Part shown: positions 25,155-35,326 of the stretch, piece by piece | Position numbering within the stretch: the first letter of the stretch is position 1 | How the letters are laid out: each line of letters opens with the position of its first letter | NCBI GenBank assembly: GCA_002070475.1 | Contig: MWDI01000034.1 | Location: forward strand, 57,796 to 121,795 | Length of the DNA: 64,000 bases | From: Firmicutes bacterium ADurb.Bin146 | GTDB taxonomy: Bacteria > Bacillota > Clostridia > DUPQ01 | Direction of reading: 5' to 3' | Made by a program: the position numbers and the translations under genes | Notes under the pieces: generated by a model | Told to the model about the DNA's origin: nothing | The model's database searches: none | The model's input: only the letters and a program-made list of their open reading frames with translations

Positions 25155-26444
25155 ATGAAACTTAATTACAAAAGGACGTTTCTAGTAGGTCTTGCTTTCA
25201 TGTCAATAAGCATGTTCTGGCAGATGTATGATTTTGTCATACCTCTAATCCTTTTGAACAAGTTCGGTATGAGAGTAGACATAGCAAATTCTATTATGGC
25301 CCTGGATAATATTTTAGGACTATTCATGCTTCCTCTTTTTGGTGTTTTAAGTGATAAGGTAAGCACTAAAATCGGAAGAAGGATGCCATTTATCCTTGTA
25401 GGAACTGCGGTTGCTGCAATATTTACAGTGGTTCTGCCAATCGCCGCAAACTCAAATAATCTCGTGCTGTTTATGATTTCATTGGGGTTAGTGCTAGTTG
25501 CTATGGCAACATACAGATCACCTGCAGTAGCACTTATGCCAGATGTTACTGCAAAGCCTGTGAGGTCACAAGGTAACGCAGTTATAAATCTGATGGGTAC
25601 TTTGGGTGGAACAATTGTATTGGCTTTAAAAATGTTCATTAAACCTGGAGAAGGTTTGGACTACACAGCATTTTTTGTCACTGTCGCCTCATTAATGGTT
25701 ATATGCGTATTGATTCTTTCTATAACAGTTAATGAAAACAAGTACAGAAAAGAGATGGAAGATATAAATTATGGAGATTCTCTTATTGAAGAACCGAGTG
25801 TGGAAGTAACAGAATCAAAAACTGAAAAATTACCAAAGGATGTAATGAAGAGTATGATATTTCTTCTTGCATCAATTTTCTTCTGGGTCTTCGGATATAA
25901 TGCAGTTACAACTGCTTTTTCACAATACATAGTCAATTACTTTAATTTAGCAGAAGGCCTTGCAGCAGGGTTTTTGATGGTTGCAACCATATCAGGCGTC
26001 TTAACATTTATTCCGATTGCATACCTGACAGCAAAAATAGGCCGCAGAAAGACGATATTAGGTGCTTTAACATTAGGAATGATATTCTTTGCAACTGCAG
26101 CTTTTATTACCGATTTCTCATTCTATGCAAATTTCCTATTTGCAGGTGTTGGAATTGTAGCAGGTACTATTACTGTTAACACTTTGCCCATGGTGCTTGA
26201 AATGAGCAAAGGATCTACAATAGGTAAATTTACAGGTTATTATTACACATGCACTATGAGCGCACAAATACTGACCCCTATTATAATAGGACGGCTATTC
26301 TATTTGATAGGTTATCAAGTTTTATTCCCTTATGCTGTAGCTTTCTTAGTGATTTCCTTTGTGGCAATGTTGTTTGTTAAACACGGAGACAGTAAGCCTA
26401 TAGTTAAGAAGAAGAAATTAGAGACATTCGATGTGGAGGATTAA
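25155..26444 (+). CDS. MFS transporter, sugar/cation symporter-like
   Basis: A 429-residue protein with about 12 transmembrane helices in two bundles, separated by a cytoplasmic loop (about residues 195-230, rich in Glu and Lys). GVLSDKVSTKIGRRMPFILVGT after helix 2 and a similar TAKIGRRKTILGA in the second half are MFS signatures. The proximal sequence, with TYRSPAVALMPDVT and MGTLGG, resembles the GPH/SLC45-like sugar symporters. The substrate is unknown. GGAGG precedes the ATG. A glycerophosphodiesterase gene follows by two bases, so the pair might take up and split a phosphodiester or glycoside. Confidence 0.85.
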   Translation: MKLNYKRTFLVGLAFMSISMFWQMYDFVIPLILLNKFGMRVDIANSIMALDNILGLFMLPLFGVLSDKVSTKIGRRMPFILVGTAVAAIFTVVLPIAANSNNLVLFMISLGLVLVAMATYRSPAVALMPDVTAKPVRSQGNAVINLMGTLGGTIVLALKMFIKPGEGLDYTAFFVTVASLMVICVLILSITVNENKYRKEMEDINYGDSLIEEPSVEVTESKTEKLPKDVMKSMIFLLASIFFWVFGYNAVTTAFSQYIVNYFNLAEGLAAGFLMVATISGVLTFIPIAYLTAKIGRRKTILGALTLGMIFFATAAFITDFSFYANFLFAGVGIVAGTITVNTLPMVLEMSKGSTIGKFTGYYYTCTMSAQILTPIIIGRLFYLIGYQVLFPYAVAFLVISFVAMLFVKHGDSKPIVKKKKLETFDVED

Positions 26445-26446
26445 TA

Positions 26447-27277
26447 ATGGAATGGCTGATTATATTGATAATGCTCATCATAATCTGGCTTTTGATGATA
26501 TGGCCTTCAGACTATATAAAGGATGACAAGAATAAACTAAGAAAATATCTGTATGCACATAGAGGCCTGCATGATGATGAAAATGATATTCCTGAAAATT
26601 CAATAGCAGCTTTTGATGCCGCTTGCCAAGCTGGGTATGGAATGGAATTGGATATTCAGTTCTCAAAAGACCTTCAGATAATAGTATTTCATGATGATGA
26701 CCTTAAAAGGATGTGCGGAGTTGATAAAAAAGTTAATGAACTAACTTATGAAGAGCTTTCTCAATTGTCACTTAATGGTACTAAAGAAAAAATACCATTG
26801 TTTACTGATGTCTTAAAACTAGTAAACGGAAGGACTCCTATTGTAGTTGAATTGAAAAATTGTAAAATTTATGAAAGGCTTGTTGAAGAGGCTAACAAGA
26901 TACTTATAAGTTATAAAGGAGACTACTGCGTAGAATCTTTTAATCCTTTAATTGTTCGAAAGTATGCAAAAACCAATCCTATGATATTAAGAGGCTTATT
27001 AATGACTAACCATGTAAAATCAAAATCTATTAATATTGTGTTAGGTTTTATGATACAGGAAATGCTTCTGAACTTTGTGGCACGTCCGCAGTTTATAGCA
27101 TGTGACCACAATGCATTAAGCATATGGGGAGTGAATGTTGTCAGATTTATCTTCAAACCTGTTATGGCTACATGGACAATAAGAAGTGAAAAGGAGTTTG
27201 AAAAAGTAAAGAATTTTGATATAGTGATTTTTGAAAACTTTCTTCCAGATCCTTCAAGACCGGAACTTGTCAATTAA
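26447..27277 (+). CDS. Glycerophosphodiester phosphodiesterase, membrane-anchored
   Basis: A 276-residue GDPD. An N-terminal transmembrane helix (residues 3-18) precedes a TIM-barrel catalytic domain with YAHRGLH (H38, R39), PENSIAAFDAA, GMELDIQFSKD and VFHDDDLKRM, the metal and catalytic motifs of the family. It hydrolyses glycerophosphodiesters to glycerol-3-phosphate and an alcohol. It is cotranscribed with the MFS gene. A T-box promoter begins six bases after the stop. Glycerol kinase (61579) is far away and not co-regulated. Confidence 0.92.
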   Translation: MEWLIILIMLIIIWLLMIWPSDYIKDDKNKLRKYLYAHRGLHDDENDIPENSIAAFDAACQAGYGMELDIQFSKDLQIIVFHDDDLKRMCGVDKKVNELTYEELSQLSLNGTKEKIPLFTDVLKLVNGRTPIVVELKNCKIYERLVEEANKILISYKGDYCVESFNPLIVRKYAKTNPMILRGLLMTNHVKSKSINIVLGFMIQEMLLNFVARPQFIACDHNALSIWGVNVVRFIFKPVMATWTIRSEKEFEKVKNFDIVIFENFLPDPSRPELVN

Positions 27278-27282
27278 TTATA

Positions 27283-27310
27283 TTGACAAATGCTGTTTAT
27301 TGAATATAAT
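27283..27310 (+). promoter_or_regulatory. Sigma-A promoter of the T-box/valS operon
   Basis: Consensus TTGACA (27283-27288), 16-base spacer, consensus TATAAT (27305-27310). Transcription should start near 27317, just before the T-box leader. Confidence 0.75.
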
Positions 27311-27316
27311 AATTAT

Positions 27317-27530
27317 AAGCTGTGAACTGAAGGAGTAATGTATAAAACCGCACAGAGAGAAAGCATTAGCTGAAAGCTTTCAGGAAATATATACATGAAG
27401 GTCGTTAGGGAGCTAAACGCCTAGCAAGCGCAAATTGCTGTCGAGTGTCCCGATATATCGGGGAAATCAGGTGGTACCGCGGAAAATATCCTTTCGTCCT
27501 GAAATAAATTCAGAATGAGAGGATTTTTAT
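27317..27530 (+). promoter_or_regulatory. T-box leader (tRNA-Val sensing) of the small ORF-valS operon
   Basis: The conserved T-box sequence AGGTGGTACCGCGG lies at 27469-27482. In Stem I, ATGTATA after the AGTA motif pairs with TATACAT, which is followed by GAAG and then the specifier triplet GTC (27402-27404), a valine codon. Downstream, 27488-27524 folds into a long terminator stem followed by a short T-run. The antiterminator would form with the T-box bulge when uncharged tRNA-Val binds. The sequence GAGAGGA in the 3' arm is also the ribosome binding site of the next gene. The valS gene downstream fits the specifier. Confidence 0.93.
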
Positions 27531-27531
27531 T

Positions 27532-27774
27532 ATGGATACATTTTTAATAATCATTTCAATTGTTGTATGCGTAATAGGAGCATTGGTCTCATTTACAGCT
27601 AAATTTATTGTAAAGAAAATGAATCTTACAGAAAAGCAAGTCATAAAAGGAATTGATGATCAGAAGAGCTTGGAATCTCTTAAACATCAGAAAGCCATAA
27701 TGAAGGTAAAGCTCATAGGAGCAGCCATATTCCTTCCTGGAATGATCGCATTATATATAATATTAAAGATATAG
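27532..27774 (+). CDS. Small two-helix membrane protein between T-box and valS
   Basis: An 80-residue protein with a transmembrane helix at each end (about residues 4-26 and 58-78), joined by a charged segment ([27 protein letters not shown]). I do not recognise the family. It is the first gene after the T-box, and its ribosome binding site (GAGAGGA) lies inside the terminator's 3' arm. It precedes valS by 11 bases, so it is induced together with valyl-tRNA synthetase on valine shortage. The function is unknown. Confidence 0.8.
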   Translation: MDTFLIIISIVVCVIGALVSFTAKFIVKKMNLTEKQVIKGIDDQKSLESLKHQKAIMKVKLIGAAIFLPGMIALYIILKI

Positions 27775-27785
27775 AGGAAAAAAAG

Positions 27786-30434
27786 ATGAAAATTTTAGCA
27801 ACAAAATATGACCCAAAAGCAATAGAAGACAGATTGTACAGTTTTTGGGAACAAAAAGGTTATTTCAAAGTAAAGGTTGACAAGACAAAAAAACCTTTCA
27901 CAATAATGATGCCTCCGCCAAATATTACAGGACAACTCCATATGGGGCATGCCATAGATAATACCATGCAAGACATAATAATAAGGATGAAGAGGATGCA
28001 GGGTTATTCCGCATTATGGGTACCAGGGACAGATCATGCAAGTATAGCTACTGAAGCGAAAATTGTGGAAAGCATGAGAAAAGAAGGTATCAATAAACAT
28101 GATATCGGAAGAGAAGAGTTTTTAAAAAGAGCTTGGGAGTGGAGAGAAAAATACGGTACCAGGATTGTTGAGCAACTAAAAAAAATGGGTTCATCATGTG
28201 ATTGGAGCAGGGAAAGGTTTACTATGGACGAAGGGTTATCTAAAGCCGTTGTAAAAGCTTTTATCAATCTGTATGAAAAAGGTCTTATTTATCGTGGTGA
28301 AAAGATAATAAACTGGTGTCCGGTATGCGGAACTTCGATTTCTAATGCTGAAGTTGAGTATGAGGAAAAAGAAGGAGCATTATGGTATATAAGATATCCA
28401 ATTGAAAATACAGATGGATATGTAACAGTAGCAACAACACGTCCTGAAACAATGATAGGTGATACAGCAGTTGCAGTAAATCCTGATGATGACAGATATA
28501 AGCATCTTGTAGGCAAAAATGTCATACTTCCATTAGTTAATAAGAGGATACCTGTTGTCGCGGATGAGTATGTGGAAAAGGATTTTGGAACAGGCGTTGT
28601 AAAAATTACCCCTGCCCATGACCCAAATGATTTCGAGGTGGGGTTAAGGCACAACCTTCCTATAGTAAACGCCATGAATGATGATGCGACAATGAATGAA
28701 AATGCGGGTAAGTATTCCAAACTTGACAGATATGAAGCAAGAAAAAGGATTGTAGAGGACCTGGAAAATGCTGGACTTATTGATAAGATAGAAAAACATA
28801 TGCATAATGTCGGCTCTTGCTATAGATGTGATTCTATTGTTGAGCCTAAAATTTCTACCCAGTGGTTTGTTAAAATGGAGCCATTAGCAAAACCAGCAGT
28901 TGATGTGGTGAATAACGGAGAAACTGAATTTATACCATCTAGATTTGCTAAAATTTATCTAAACTGGATGGAAGATTGTCATGACTGGTGCATATCCAGA
29001 CAGCTTTGGTGGGGACACAGGATACCTGCATACTACTGTAATGATTGCAGTGAGATTATTGTTTCAGAGGAGTTGCCAAAAGCTTGTACTAAATGCCAAA
29101 GTACAAATGTACACCAAGATGAGGATACGCTTGATACATGGTTCAGTTCTGCTCTATGGCCATTTTCAACTCTAGGATGGCCTGACAAAACTGATGATTT
29201 AGCATATTTTTATCCCACAGATGTTCTTGTAACAGGTTATGATATAATCTTTTTCTGGGTTGCCAGAATGATATTTTCTGGAGTGGAGTATACTGGGAAA
29301 ACACCATTTTCTAAAGTACTGATTCACGGGTTAGTACGTGATGAGCTCGGAAGGAAGATGTCCAAATCACTGGGTAATGGAGTAGATCCACTGGATATAA
29401 TATCCCAATATGGTACTGATGCTTTAAGATTCTCGCTTATTACTGGTAATTCACCTGGAAATGATCTTAGATTTTCTGAAACAAAAGTTGAAGCAGGAAG
29501 AAATTTTGCCAACAAGATTTGGAATGCTACCAGATTCGTACTTATGAATTTTGATGAATCGCCTGATTTTTCTCAGATTGACAGGAATAATTTTGAAAAT
29601 CCGGAAAAATGGATTTTGACAAGACTTAACCATGTAATTAAAGAAGTAACGGACAATATGGAAAAATTCGAGCTTGGTATAGCTTTGCAGAAAATATATG
29701 AATTCATATGGGATGAATTTTGCGATTGGTATATTGAACTTGTCAAACCTAAACTATATGACAAGCAGAATCCGAAACGAAAAGAAGCATTATATGTGCT
29801 CAATTATACTTTGACAAATGCAATGAAACTGCTTCATCCCTTTATGCCTTTTATATCGGAAGAGATATATCAGAGCCTTGCAGATACAGATGAATCTATT
29901 ATGATCTCCAACTGGCCTATTGAACAAGCAAGCAATAACTATACGACATGCGCTACCGATATGGGTGTAATTATGGATGCCATAAAGAGCATAAGGAATA
30001 AACGTGCTGAATTGAATATTGAGGTTAAGGTAAAATCAAGCATACTGTTTGTTTCTGAAGATGAACATACAAGAAAGATTATTGAAGAAGGGGAACAGTA
30101 TTTTATTAAGCTTGCTTTTGCAAAATCTATTATGATATTTGAAAATGCTAATGATATTCCTGATAATTCCATATCCATCATTCTGCCTGGTTTTAAAATA
30201 TTTATGCCTTTTAAGGAGCTTGTAGATATTGAAGATGAGATGAAAAGGTTAGAAAAAGAGTATGATAAAGCATTAGCTGAATTATTAAGAGCAAAAAGCA
30301 AGTTGGAAAATGAAGCATTTGTATCCAAAGCACCTGCAAATTTGGTAGATTCCGAAAAGCAGAAATTAAAAAAGTTTGAAGACTTAGCTCAGGATATAAA
30401 AAAAAGTCTGGAGAACCTTAAATGCATGTCATAG
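27786..30434 (+). CDS. valS: Valyl-tRNA synthetase
   Basis: An 882-residue class I aminoacyl-tRNA synthetase that charges tRNA-Val. [14 protein letters not shown] carries the HIGH motif (HMGH, residues 52-55) and [11 protein letters not shown] the KMSKS motif (K524). The editing domain includes [13 protein letters not shown], and zinc-type cysteine pairs (CPVCG, CNDC, CTKC) are present. The C-terminal arm is a coiled coil. Length matches bacterial ValRS. It is controlled by the T-box at 27317-27530 and overlaps the dipeptidase gene by 13 bases. Confidence 0.98.
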   Translation: MKILATKYDPKAIEDRLYSFWEQKGYFKVKVDKTKKPFTIMMPPPNITGQLHMGHAIDNTMQDIIIRMKRMQGYSALWVPGTDHASIATEAKIVESMRKEGINKHDIGREEFLKRAWEWREKYGTRIVEQLKKMGSSCDWSRERFTMDEGLSKAVVKAFINLYEKGLIYRGEKIINWCPVCGTSISNAEVEYEEKEGALWYIRYPIENTDGYVTVATTRPETMIGDTAVAVNPDDDRYKHLVGKNVILPLVNKRIPVVADEYVEKDFGTGVVKITPAHDPNDFEVGLRHNLPIVNAMNDDATMNENAGKYSKLDRYEARKRIVEDLENAGLIDKIEKHMHNVGSCYRCDSIVEPKISTQWFVKMEPLAKPAVDVVNNGETEFIPSRFAKIYLNWMEDCHDWCISRQLWWGHRIPAYYCNDCSEIIVSEELPKACTKCQSTNVHQDEDTLDTWFSSALWPFSTLGWPDKTDDLAYFYPTDVLVTGYDIIFFWVARMIFSGVEYTGKTPFSKVLIHGLVRDELGRKMSKSLGNGVDPLDIISQYGTDALRFSLITGNSPGNDLRFSETKVEAGRNFANKIWNATRFVLMNFDESPDFSQIDRNNFENPEKWILTRLNHVIKEVTDNMEKFELGIALQKIYEFIWDEFCDWYIELVKPKLYDKQNPKRKEALYVLNYTLTNAMKLLHPFMPFISEEIYQSLADTDESIMISNWPIEQASNNYTTCATDMGVIMDAIKSIRNKRAELNIEVKVKSSILFVSEDEHTRKIIEEGEQYFIKLAFAKSIMIFENANDIPDNSISIILPGFKIFMPFKELVDIEDEMKRLEKEYDKALAELLRAKSKLENEAFVSKAPANLVDSEKQKLKKFEDLAQDIKKSLENLKCMS

Positions 30435-31378
30435 ATGCACATTGTGATACATTGCTTGCAATACGCGAGAATAAAGAAGATATGCAGTTTACACAAGAGA
30501 AGGTCAAAATGCTTGGTATGACATACCTGCAGTTTTTCGCTATGTTCTGTCATCCAACATTGTTATCGCAAGATAACGGGTTTAACAAATCCGTTAATCT
30601 TCTAAACGATATGTTGACCCTTTATCAAAAGATGACTTTGAAGTATTCATACAATAAGATTTTATTTAAAGAAGATATATTAGCTTTTGAAAAGAAACAG
30701 AAGGATGATAATCCTTCTGTTTTCTCATTATTATCCATTGAAGGAGTATATCTAGCAAAAAGTGATCTTTCATATATAGATTTCCTATATGACCATGAAG
30801 TTCGATGCTTGTCATTCACATGGAATCCGTCAAATGAGTTTGCTTCGGGTGTAAACCAAGATTCATGTAAAGGACTTAGCAGCTTAGGTAGGAAAGCCGT
30901 ACAGAAATGCAACAATCTTGGTATTTTAGTTGATGTATCACATGCAAATGATCAGACTTTTTATGATATTGCGCAAACAGCAAACAAACCATTTGTCGCT
31001 ACACATTCCAACAGCAGGCATGTCTGTCCGCATAAGAGGAATCTTGATGATGACATGTTGAAAATACTAGCAAAGAAAGGAGGTCTTGCTGGTGTTAACT
31101 ACTTTTCTGATTTTTTAGTCGCGAAGGAAGAGAATAGAGTTGCAGAAGTTGATGATGTAATAAAGCATATAGAATATATGTCTTCCTTAATCGGAACCAA
31201 GCATATTGGATTAGGATCGGATTTTGACGGGATTGATAAATCAGCTATTAAGGATGTTACAAAAGTTCCGAATATTATAAATGCTCTTTTAAAGCTGAAT
31301 TATAAAGAAGAAGATGTAAAGGATATATGCTCAAAAAATATGATACGGGTACTCAAGGAGGTATTAAATGAAGGGTAA
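30422..31378 (+). CDS. Membrane dipeptidase family protein (M19)
   Basis: A 318-residue zinc metallopeptidase of the renal-dipeptidase family. [10 protein letters not shown] provides the first zinc ligands (HxD), SIEGVY the bridging glutamate region, [12 protein letters not shown] and VATHSNSR further histidines, and GLGSDFDG the family C-terminal motif. No signal peptide or anchor is visible, so it is probably cytoplasmic. It likely cleaves dipeptides, perhaps wall-derived D-amino acid dipeptides. It overlaps valS by 13 bases and mtnA by 11, placing it under T-box control as well. Confidence 0.9.
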   Translation: MHVIDAHCDTLLAIRENKEDMQFTQEKVKMLGMTYLQFFAMFCHPTLLSQDNGFNKSVNLLNDMLTLYQKMTLKYSYNKILFKEDILAFEKKQKDDNPSVFSLLSIEGVYLAKSDLSYIDFLYDHEVRCLSFTWNPSNEFASGVNQDSCKGLSSLGRKAVQKCNNLGILVDVSHANDQTFYDIAQTANKPFVATHSNSRHVCPHKRNLDDDMLKILAKKGGLAGVNYFSDFLVAKEENRVAEVDDVIKHIEYMSSLIGTKHIGLGSDFDGIDKSAIKDVTKVPNIINALLKLNYKEEDVKDICSKNMIRVLKEVLNEG

Positions 31379-32408
31379 AATTAGTCCTATTGAATTTTCT
31401 AATAATAAACTCATTCTGATTGATCAAAGAAAACTATTTGAAACAGAAGAGTATTTCGTATGTGATTCTATTGAATCAGTGTATTTCGCAATTAAGGATA
31501 TGGTAGTAAGAGGAGCTCCTGCTATTGGTGTTGCAGCCGGTTATGGCATGTACATTAAAGCACTTTCATTAAATATCCCTGACATAAATGATTTTAGATT
31601 AGAAATGAAAAAGGCTGGAGAATATCTGAATTCTGCAAGGCCGACGGCAGTAAATCTGTCATATGCAATTAAAAGAATGATTTCAGTGGTCAATGAAGAA
31701 TGGCTTGATATTAGAATGCTTAAAAATACCTTATATAAACAGGCAATAGCAATACATAACGAAGATATACACGCAAACAAAATGATTGGTGAGAATATGC
31801 TATCTCTTCTAGGTGACTCTAAGAGTGTGCTTACAGTCTGCAATGCAGGGATATTAGCAACAACAGCATATGGTACAGCAACTTCTGTAATGTATCTAGC
31901 AAAAGAACAGGGTAAGGAACTGTCTGTTTATGCTTGTGAAACACGTCCTCGACTTCAAGGTGCAAGACTTACGTCATATGAGCTTAGCAGAAATGGAATT
32001 GATGTAACCGTAATAACTGATGGTATGGTAGCTCATCTGATGAGTAAGAAAATGGTAGATGCCGTAATAACAGGATGTGACAGGGTGGCATCCAACGGAG
32101 ATACAGCAAACAAGATAGGAACAAAAAATATATCAATAATAGCAAAAAGGTATGGGATACCAATGTACATAGCCTGTCCTATTTCAACTATCGATATGGA
32201 CATTAAAGATGGATCAGAAATAATTATTGAAGAAAGAGATCCTTCTGAAGTGACACATATAAGAGGTGTACAGATTATCCCTTCTGGAGTAAAGGTTTTT
32301 AACCCTTCTTTTGATGTGACCGACCATGAAGATATAACAGCTATTGTGACAGAAAAAGGTATTGCATATCCTCCCTATGATGTAACGCTTAAAATACTAT
32401 ACGCTTAA
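31368..32408 (+). CDS. mtnA: S-methyl-5-thioribose-1-phosphate isomerase
   Basis: A 346-residue aldose-ketose isomerase related to eIF2B-alpha. KDMVVRGAPAIGVAAGYG, the NAGILATTAYGTA cysteine-loop region (VCNAG), ETRPRLQGARLT and GCDRVASNGDTANKIGT, with its catalytic aspartate, match MtnA. It converts methylthioribose-1-P to methylthioribulose-1-P in methionine salvage, or 5-deoxyribose-1-P in the related shunt. No methylthioribose kinase or aldolase is adjacent. GGAGGT precedes the ATG, inside the dipeptidase gene's 3' end. Confidence 0.92.
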   Translation: MKGKISPIEFSNNKLILIDQRKLFETEEYFVCDSIESVYFAIKDMVVRGAPAIGVAAGYGMYIKALSLNIPDINDFRLEMKKAGEYLNSARPTAVNLSYAIKRMISVVNEEWLDIRMLKNTLYKQAIAIHNEDIHANKMIGENMLSLLGDSKSVLTVCNAGILATTAYGTATSVMYLAKEQGKELSVYACETRPRLQGARLTSYELSRNGIDVTVITDGMVAHLMSKKMVDAVITGCDRVASNGDTANKIGTKNISIIAKRYGIPMYIACPISTIDMDIKDGSEIIIEERDPSEVTHIRGVQIIPSGVKVFNPSFDVTDHEDITAIVTEKGIAYPPYDVTLKILYA

Positions 32409-32454
32409 TACTTTTATGAATCTGTTAACTTTTCGTGAACTTTGCTTTTTGATG

Positions 32455-32483
32455 TTGAAACTAGTCGGTGGCTCTGTTATAGT
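32455..32483 (+). promoter_or_regulatory. Putative promoter of the heparinase-like gene
   Basis: TTGAAA (32455-32460), 17-base spacer, TATAGT (32478-32483). An imperfect inverted repeat (GCCGTTGCGGCC) follows at the expected transcript start. Confidence 0.55.
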
Positions 32484-32544
32484 AAAGCCGTTGCGGCCAT
32501 TAAGGCTGTATTATGTCAGTAAGAGGGCATAAGGAGGATATGCA

Positions 32545-34383
32545 ATGACAGGCTATAACTGGGAAAAGATTATTAAGGATTTTAATGATAATTCAAGAAT
32601 TTATGACTCTATAAAAGACAATACAGATAAATTTATAAGCTCATATTATGACAGTGCTGAATGGAAAGCAGGTTGGGGGCATGATTTTCATTGCGATTAC
32701 TGTTCAGGAGCGCTTATTTTTGATAGCGATAATAGAGGGTTATATAAATGCTCTGTTTGCGGCAAAGAAAATACCGGTGACAGAAAAGACTGGGCATGGA
32801 CTACATCATATAGAGGTACAAGCTGCGCCTATGTGAAATATGCAGGAATACTGTACAGTATAACAAAACAACATAAGTATATTGATTATATAAGGAAGGT
32901 CATGAACTTTCTTACAGATAATTATGATAAATTCGAATCTTTTGCTCCAAATTTAAGATTTTTGGGAAGATATACAGGAACCGGATTATCTGATGCAGCA
33001 AACACAATGTCTCTTCTATATGGTATAGATGCGGCACAGGATCATCTTACTAAAGCGGAACTAAATAAGTGGCATAAGGGATTTTTTACACCTCAAGCGG
33101 ATATGTTTGATTTTTTTGCTAATAAAATATACAACATACCTCTTTGGCAGAAAGTCAGCGAAGCAAACATAGGAGTGTTCTTTAAGGATGAAGTTATAAT
33201 TAAAAGAGCATTCTACTCGAGATTTGGAATTATGGATCAGTTAAGAAGAGGAGTCACTAAAGATGGGATGTGGTTCGAAACAAGTACTGGTTATCATTTC
33301 TTTGGTTTAGCAGCAACAGCTGAGCTTTTACTTTTATGTAAGAGAAATGAAGTATCATGTATTCCAGAATATGATGAACTAATGAAGATTGTTGAAAGCC
33401 AGTTTATGTTTCCATTAAAAATAATGTTTAAAAACGGCTGTATAGCAAATCCATGCGACAGCGGACTGGACATGGATATTTTCAAATATCAAAATGCATA
33501 TGTTAAAGCTTGTGCATTATTTGATAACGCATACTTTAAACAAGTGCTTGGTTATATAAAACATAAGCAAAATCCGCCAAAGACACTCGACGAAATTCTC
33601 TATGGTATAGAGTATGATGAATGTGATCATCTTCCAGAATTTGGATCTAATAATTTTGAAGATTCCTATTGTGCAATATTAAAAAATGATGTAACCGAAC
33701 TCTATCTAAAAACCGGTATCAAGACAATATGTCACAGCCATCCAGATGTCATGACTATGGAGATGGCCTTCTATGGCGATCTTGTTTCAAAAGATATCGG
33801 TTCAGCAGGGTACAGCTCACAAATATTCTATGAATGGCAGCATAAAACTATTGCCCATAATACTGTTATAATCAATCAGACTGATCAGACATACACACCT
33901 GTGGGAGAAGGTATATGGCCTGAAGGAATAATTGAGTATTATGATGATACTCATATAATAGCGAAATCTAAAAACGTATATGAATGTGTTGACTATATGC
34001 GTGATATGAAGATAGATGGAAATAAAGTATATGATATATTTAATATTAAAGCTGTTGATGTACTTGATTTGGATTATGTATTCTATTGCAAAGGAAAATG
34101 CATTATCGATTACAAATATGAAAATGTTGATAAGATAGGAAATGACGAAGGATATCAACATCTTTTTGATATTAAAAAAATTGATAACTCGAGTGCTGTA
34201 ACGATTAAATTCGACATAGAGGATAAGATTGTATATGTGACAGTCGAGCCAGAAGAAGGTTCAATATTGTATGTTGTTAATAGTTATGTAAATAATTTCA
34301 ATGATACTAGACAAGGTATTATTGTGAGAAGAAAATCAAAAGAAGAAACCTATAAGGTAACATATGAATGTGTAATGAAATAG
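32545..34383 (+). CDS. Heparinase II/III family protein, cytoplasmic
   Basis: A 612-residue protein without signal peptide. An N-terminal four-cysteine element (HCDYCSG, then CSVCGKE) may bind zinc. The alpha-helical toroid spans about residues 90-350, with GMWFETSTGYHFFGLAA as the lyase active-site segment. The C-terminal beta-sandwich has CHSHPDVMTMEM and AHNTVIINQTDQ, typical of heparinase II/III. The family breaks uronate-containing polysaccharides by elimination. Cytoplasmic location suggests action on imported oligosaccharides. No transporter or other uronate gene is adjacent, so the substrate is open. The next gene, an acyl-ACP thioesterase, follows by six bases. Confidence 0.85.
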   Translation: MTGYNWEKIIKDFNDNSRIYDSIKDNTDKFISSYYDSAEWKAGWGHDFHCDYCSGALIFDSDNRGLYKCSVCGKENTGDRKDWAWTTSYRGTSCAYVKYAGILYSITKQHKYIDYIRKVMNFLTDNYDKFESFAPNLRFLGRYTGTGLSDAANTMSLLYGIDAAQDHLTKAELNKWHKGFFTPQADMFDFFANKIYNIPLWQKVSEANIGVFFKDEVIIKRAFYSRFGIMDQLRRGVTKDGMWFETSTGYHFFGLAATAELLLLCKRNEVSCIPEYDELMKIVESQFMFPLKIMFKNGCIANPCDSGLDMDIFKYQNAYVKACALFDNAYFKQVLGYIKHKQNPPKTLDEILYGIEYDECDHLPEFGSNNFEDSYCAILKNDVTELYLKTGIKTICHSHPDVMTMEMAFYGDLVSKDIGSAGYSSQIFYEWQHKTIAHNTVIINQTDQTYTPVGEGIWPEGIIEYYDDTHIIAKSKNVYECVDYMRDMKIDGNKVYDIFNIKAVDVLDLDYVFYCKGKCIIDYKYENVDKIGNDEGYQHLFDIKKIDNSSAVTIKFDIEDKIVYVTVEPEEGSILYVVNSYVNNFNDTRQGIIVRRKSKEETYKVTYECVMK

Positions 34384-34389
34384 AATAAT

Positions 34390-35082
34390 ATGCATACTTG
34401 TGAAGATCTTATAATTAAAGAAAGCATGTGCGATTGTTTCAGAAGACTGAAACTTGAGCATATGTTTGTCATTATGCAGGATATTGCATATAAAGATCTC
34501 GAAACATATGGATGTGGACGTAAAAGTCTGTTAGACAATGACATAGCTTTTCTTTTAAGAAGATCAATTGTAAATGTTATAAATCCAATTTATGCTGATG
34601 AACGAATTATTGCCGGAACATCCCAGGTAGCCCAGCAAGGAATGATATACATAAGGGACTTCGTTCTTTCACGCAACGATGTCATATGCGTTAAAGCAAC
34701 TTCACAATGGTTTTTGTGCAGAGTATCTGATAAATCTCTAATGCGTCCTGTTATCAAGACAAAATCTTTCAAAGAAGACGCTGTAGATATTTCTATAAGC
34801 AGCAAACCTGAAATAAATGCTAATTCTTTTGAGCAGTACGATACAATCAAAGTGGGTTACAGTTTAATTGACAGTAATATGCATGTTAACAATACAGAAT
34901 ATGTATCCTGGGCATGTAATGCTCCAAATGCATATAAGTATCTTGAAAAAGGAGTATTTAATTTTGATATATACTTTAAAAAGGAAACAGTGCTTGCAGA
35001 TGTTATACTTCTAAAGTATAAGGATAGTACAATATACGGAACAACTGAGGATAACTTGAATTTTATATCAAAATTTGAATAA
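34390..35082 (+). CDS. Acyl-ACP thioesterase (FatA/FatB family)
   Basis: A 230-residue double hot-dog protein. The N-terminal half contains LEHMFVIMQDIAYKDLETYG and FLLRRSIVNV. The C-terminal half has VGYSLIDSNMHVNNTEYVSWA, the DxNxHxNN catalytic motif of bacterial and plant acyl-ACP thioesterases. It releases fatty acids from acyl carrier protein. It is slightly shorter than usual (about 240-250). No Shine-Dalgarno sequence is evident; its start lies six bases after the heparinase gene, so translation may be coupled. The functional link between the two is unclear. Confidence 0.88.
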   Translation: MHTCEDLIIKESMCDCFRRLKLEHMFVIMQDIAYKDLETYGCGRKSLLDNDIAFLLRRSIVNVINPIYADERIIAGTSQVAQQGMIYIRDFVLSRNDVICVKATSQWFLCRVSDKSLMRPVIKTKSFKEDAVDISISSKPEINANSFEQYDTIKVGYSLIDSNMHVNNTEYVSWACNAPNAYKYLEKGVFNFDIYFKKETVLADVILLKYKDSTIYGTTEDNLNFISKFE

Positions 35083-35121
35083 GCTATGCAAATTCAATGT
35101 AATCTCAATATATATAATAGA

Positions 35122-35138
35122 ACCCGGTATGACCGGGT
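35122..35138 (+). terminator. Probable terminator after the thioesterase gene
   Basis: A perfect 7-bp inverted repeat ACCCGGT/ACCGGGT with loop ATG, followed by ATTATTATAT rather than a pure T-run. Termination is likely but weaker than usual. Confidence 0.5.
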
Positions 35139-35238
35139 ATTATTATATCTTAAAAAGAACATATGTTTTTAATATATCAACAATTAAAGTCAATAATTAA
35201 AATATTTAATAATAAGATTAAATAATTTAAAAATAGTA

Positions 35239-35267
35239 TTGACATATCAAATTAATCTTTGTATTAT
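35239..35267 (+). promoter_or_regulatory. Sigma-A promoter of the DUF2089-DUF4097 operon
   Basis: Consensus TTGACA (35239-35244), 17-base spacer, TATTAT (35262-35267). The rest of the 35083-35326 gap is very AT-rich and holds nothing else I recognise beyond the hairpin at 35122. Confidence 0.7.
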
Positions 35268-35326
35268 TTGATTGTATTTTTGAAATGAGAATAAATGTTT
35301 ACTACAAAGTATAGGAGGATAAGAAA

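Noticed and set aside
25166..25639. Minus-strand ORF (157 residues) opposite the MFS gene
   Set aside because: A shadow of a well-supported transporter; no ribosome binding site and no recognisable domain.
28289..28720. Minus-strand ORF (143 residues) inside valS
   Set aside because: It lies wholly within the strongly conserved valS frame; low-complexity product.
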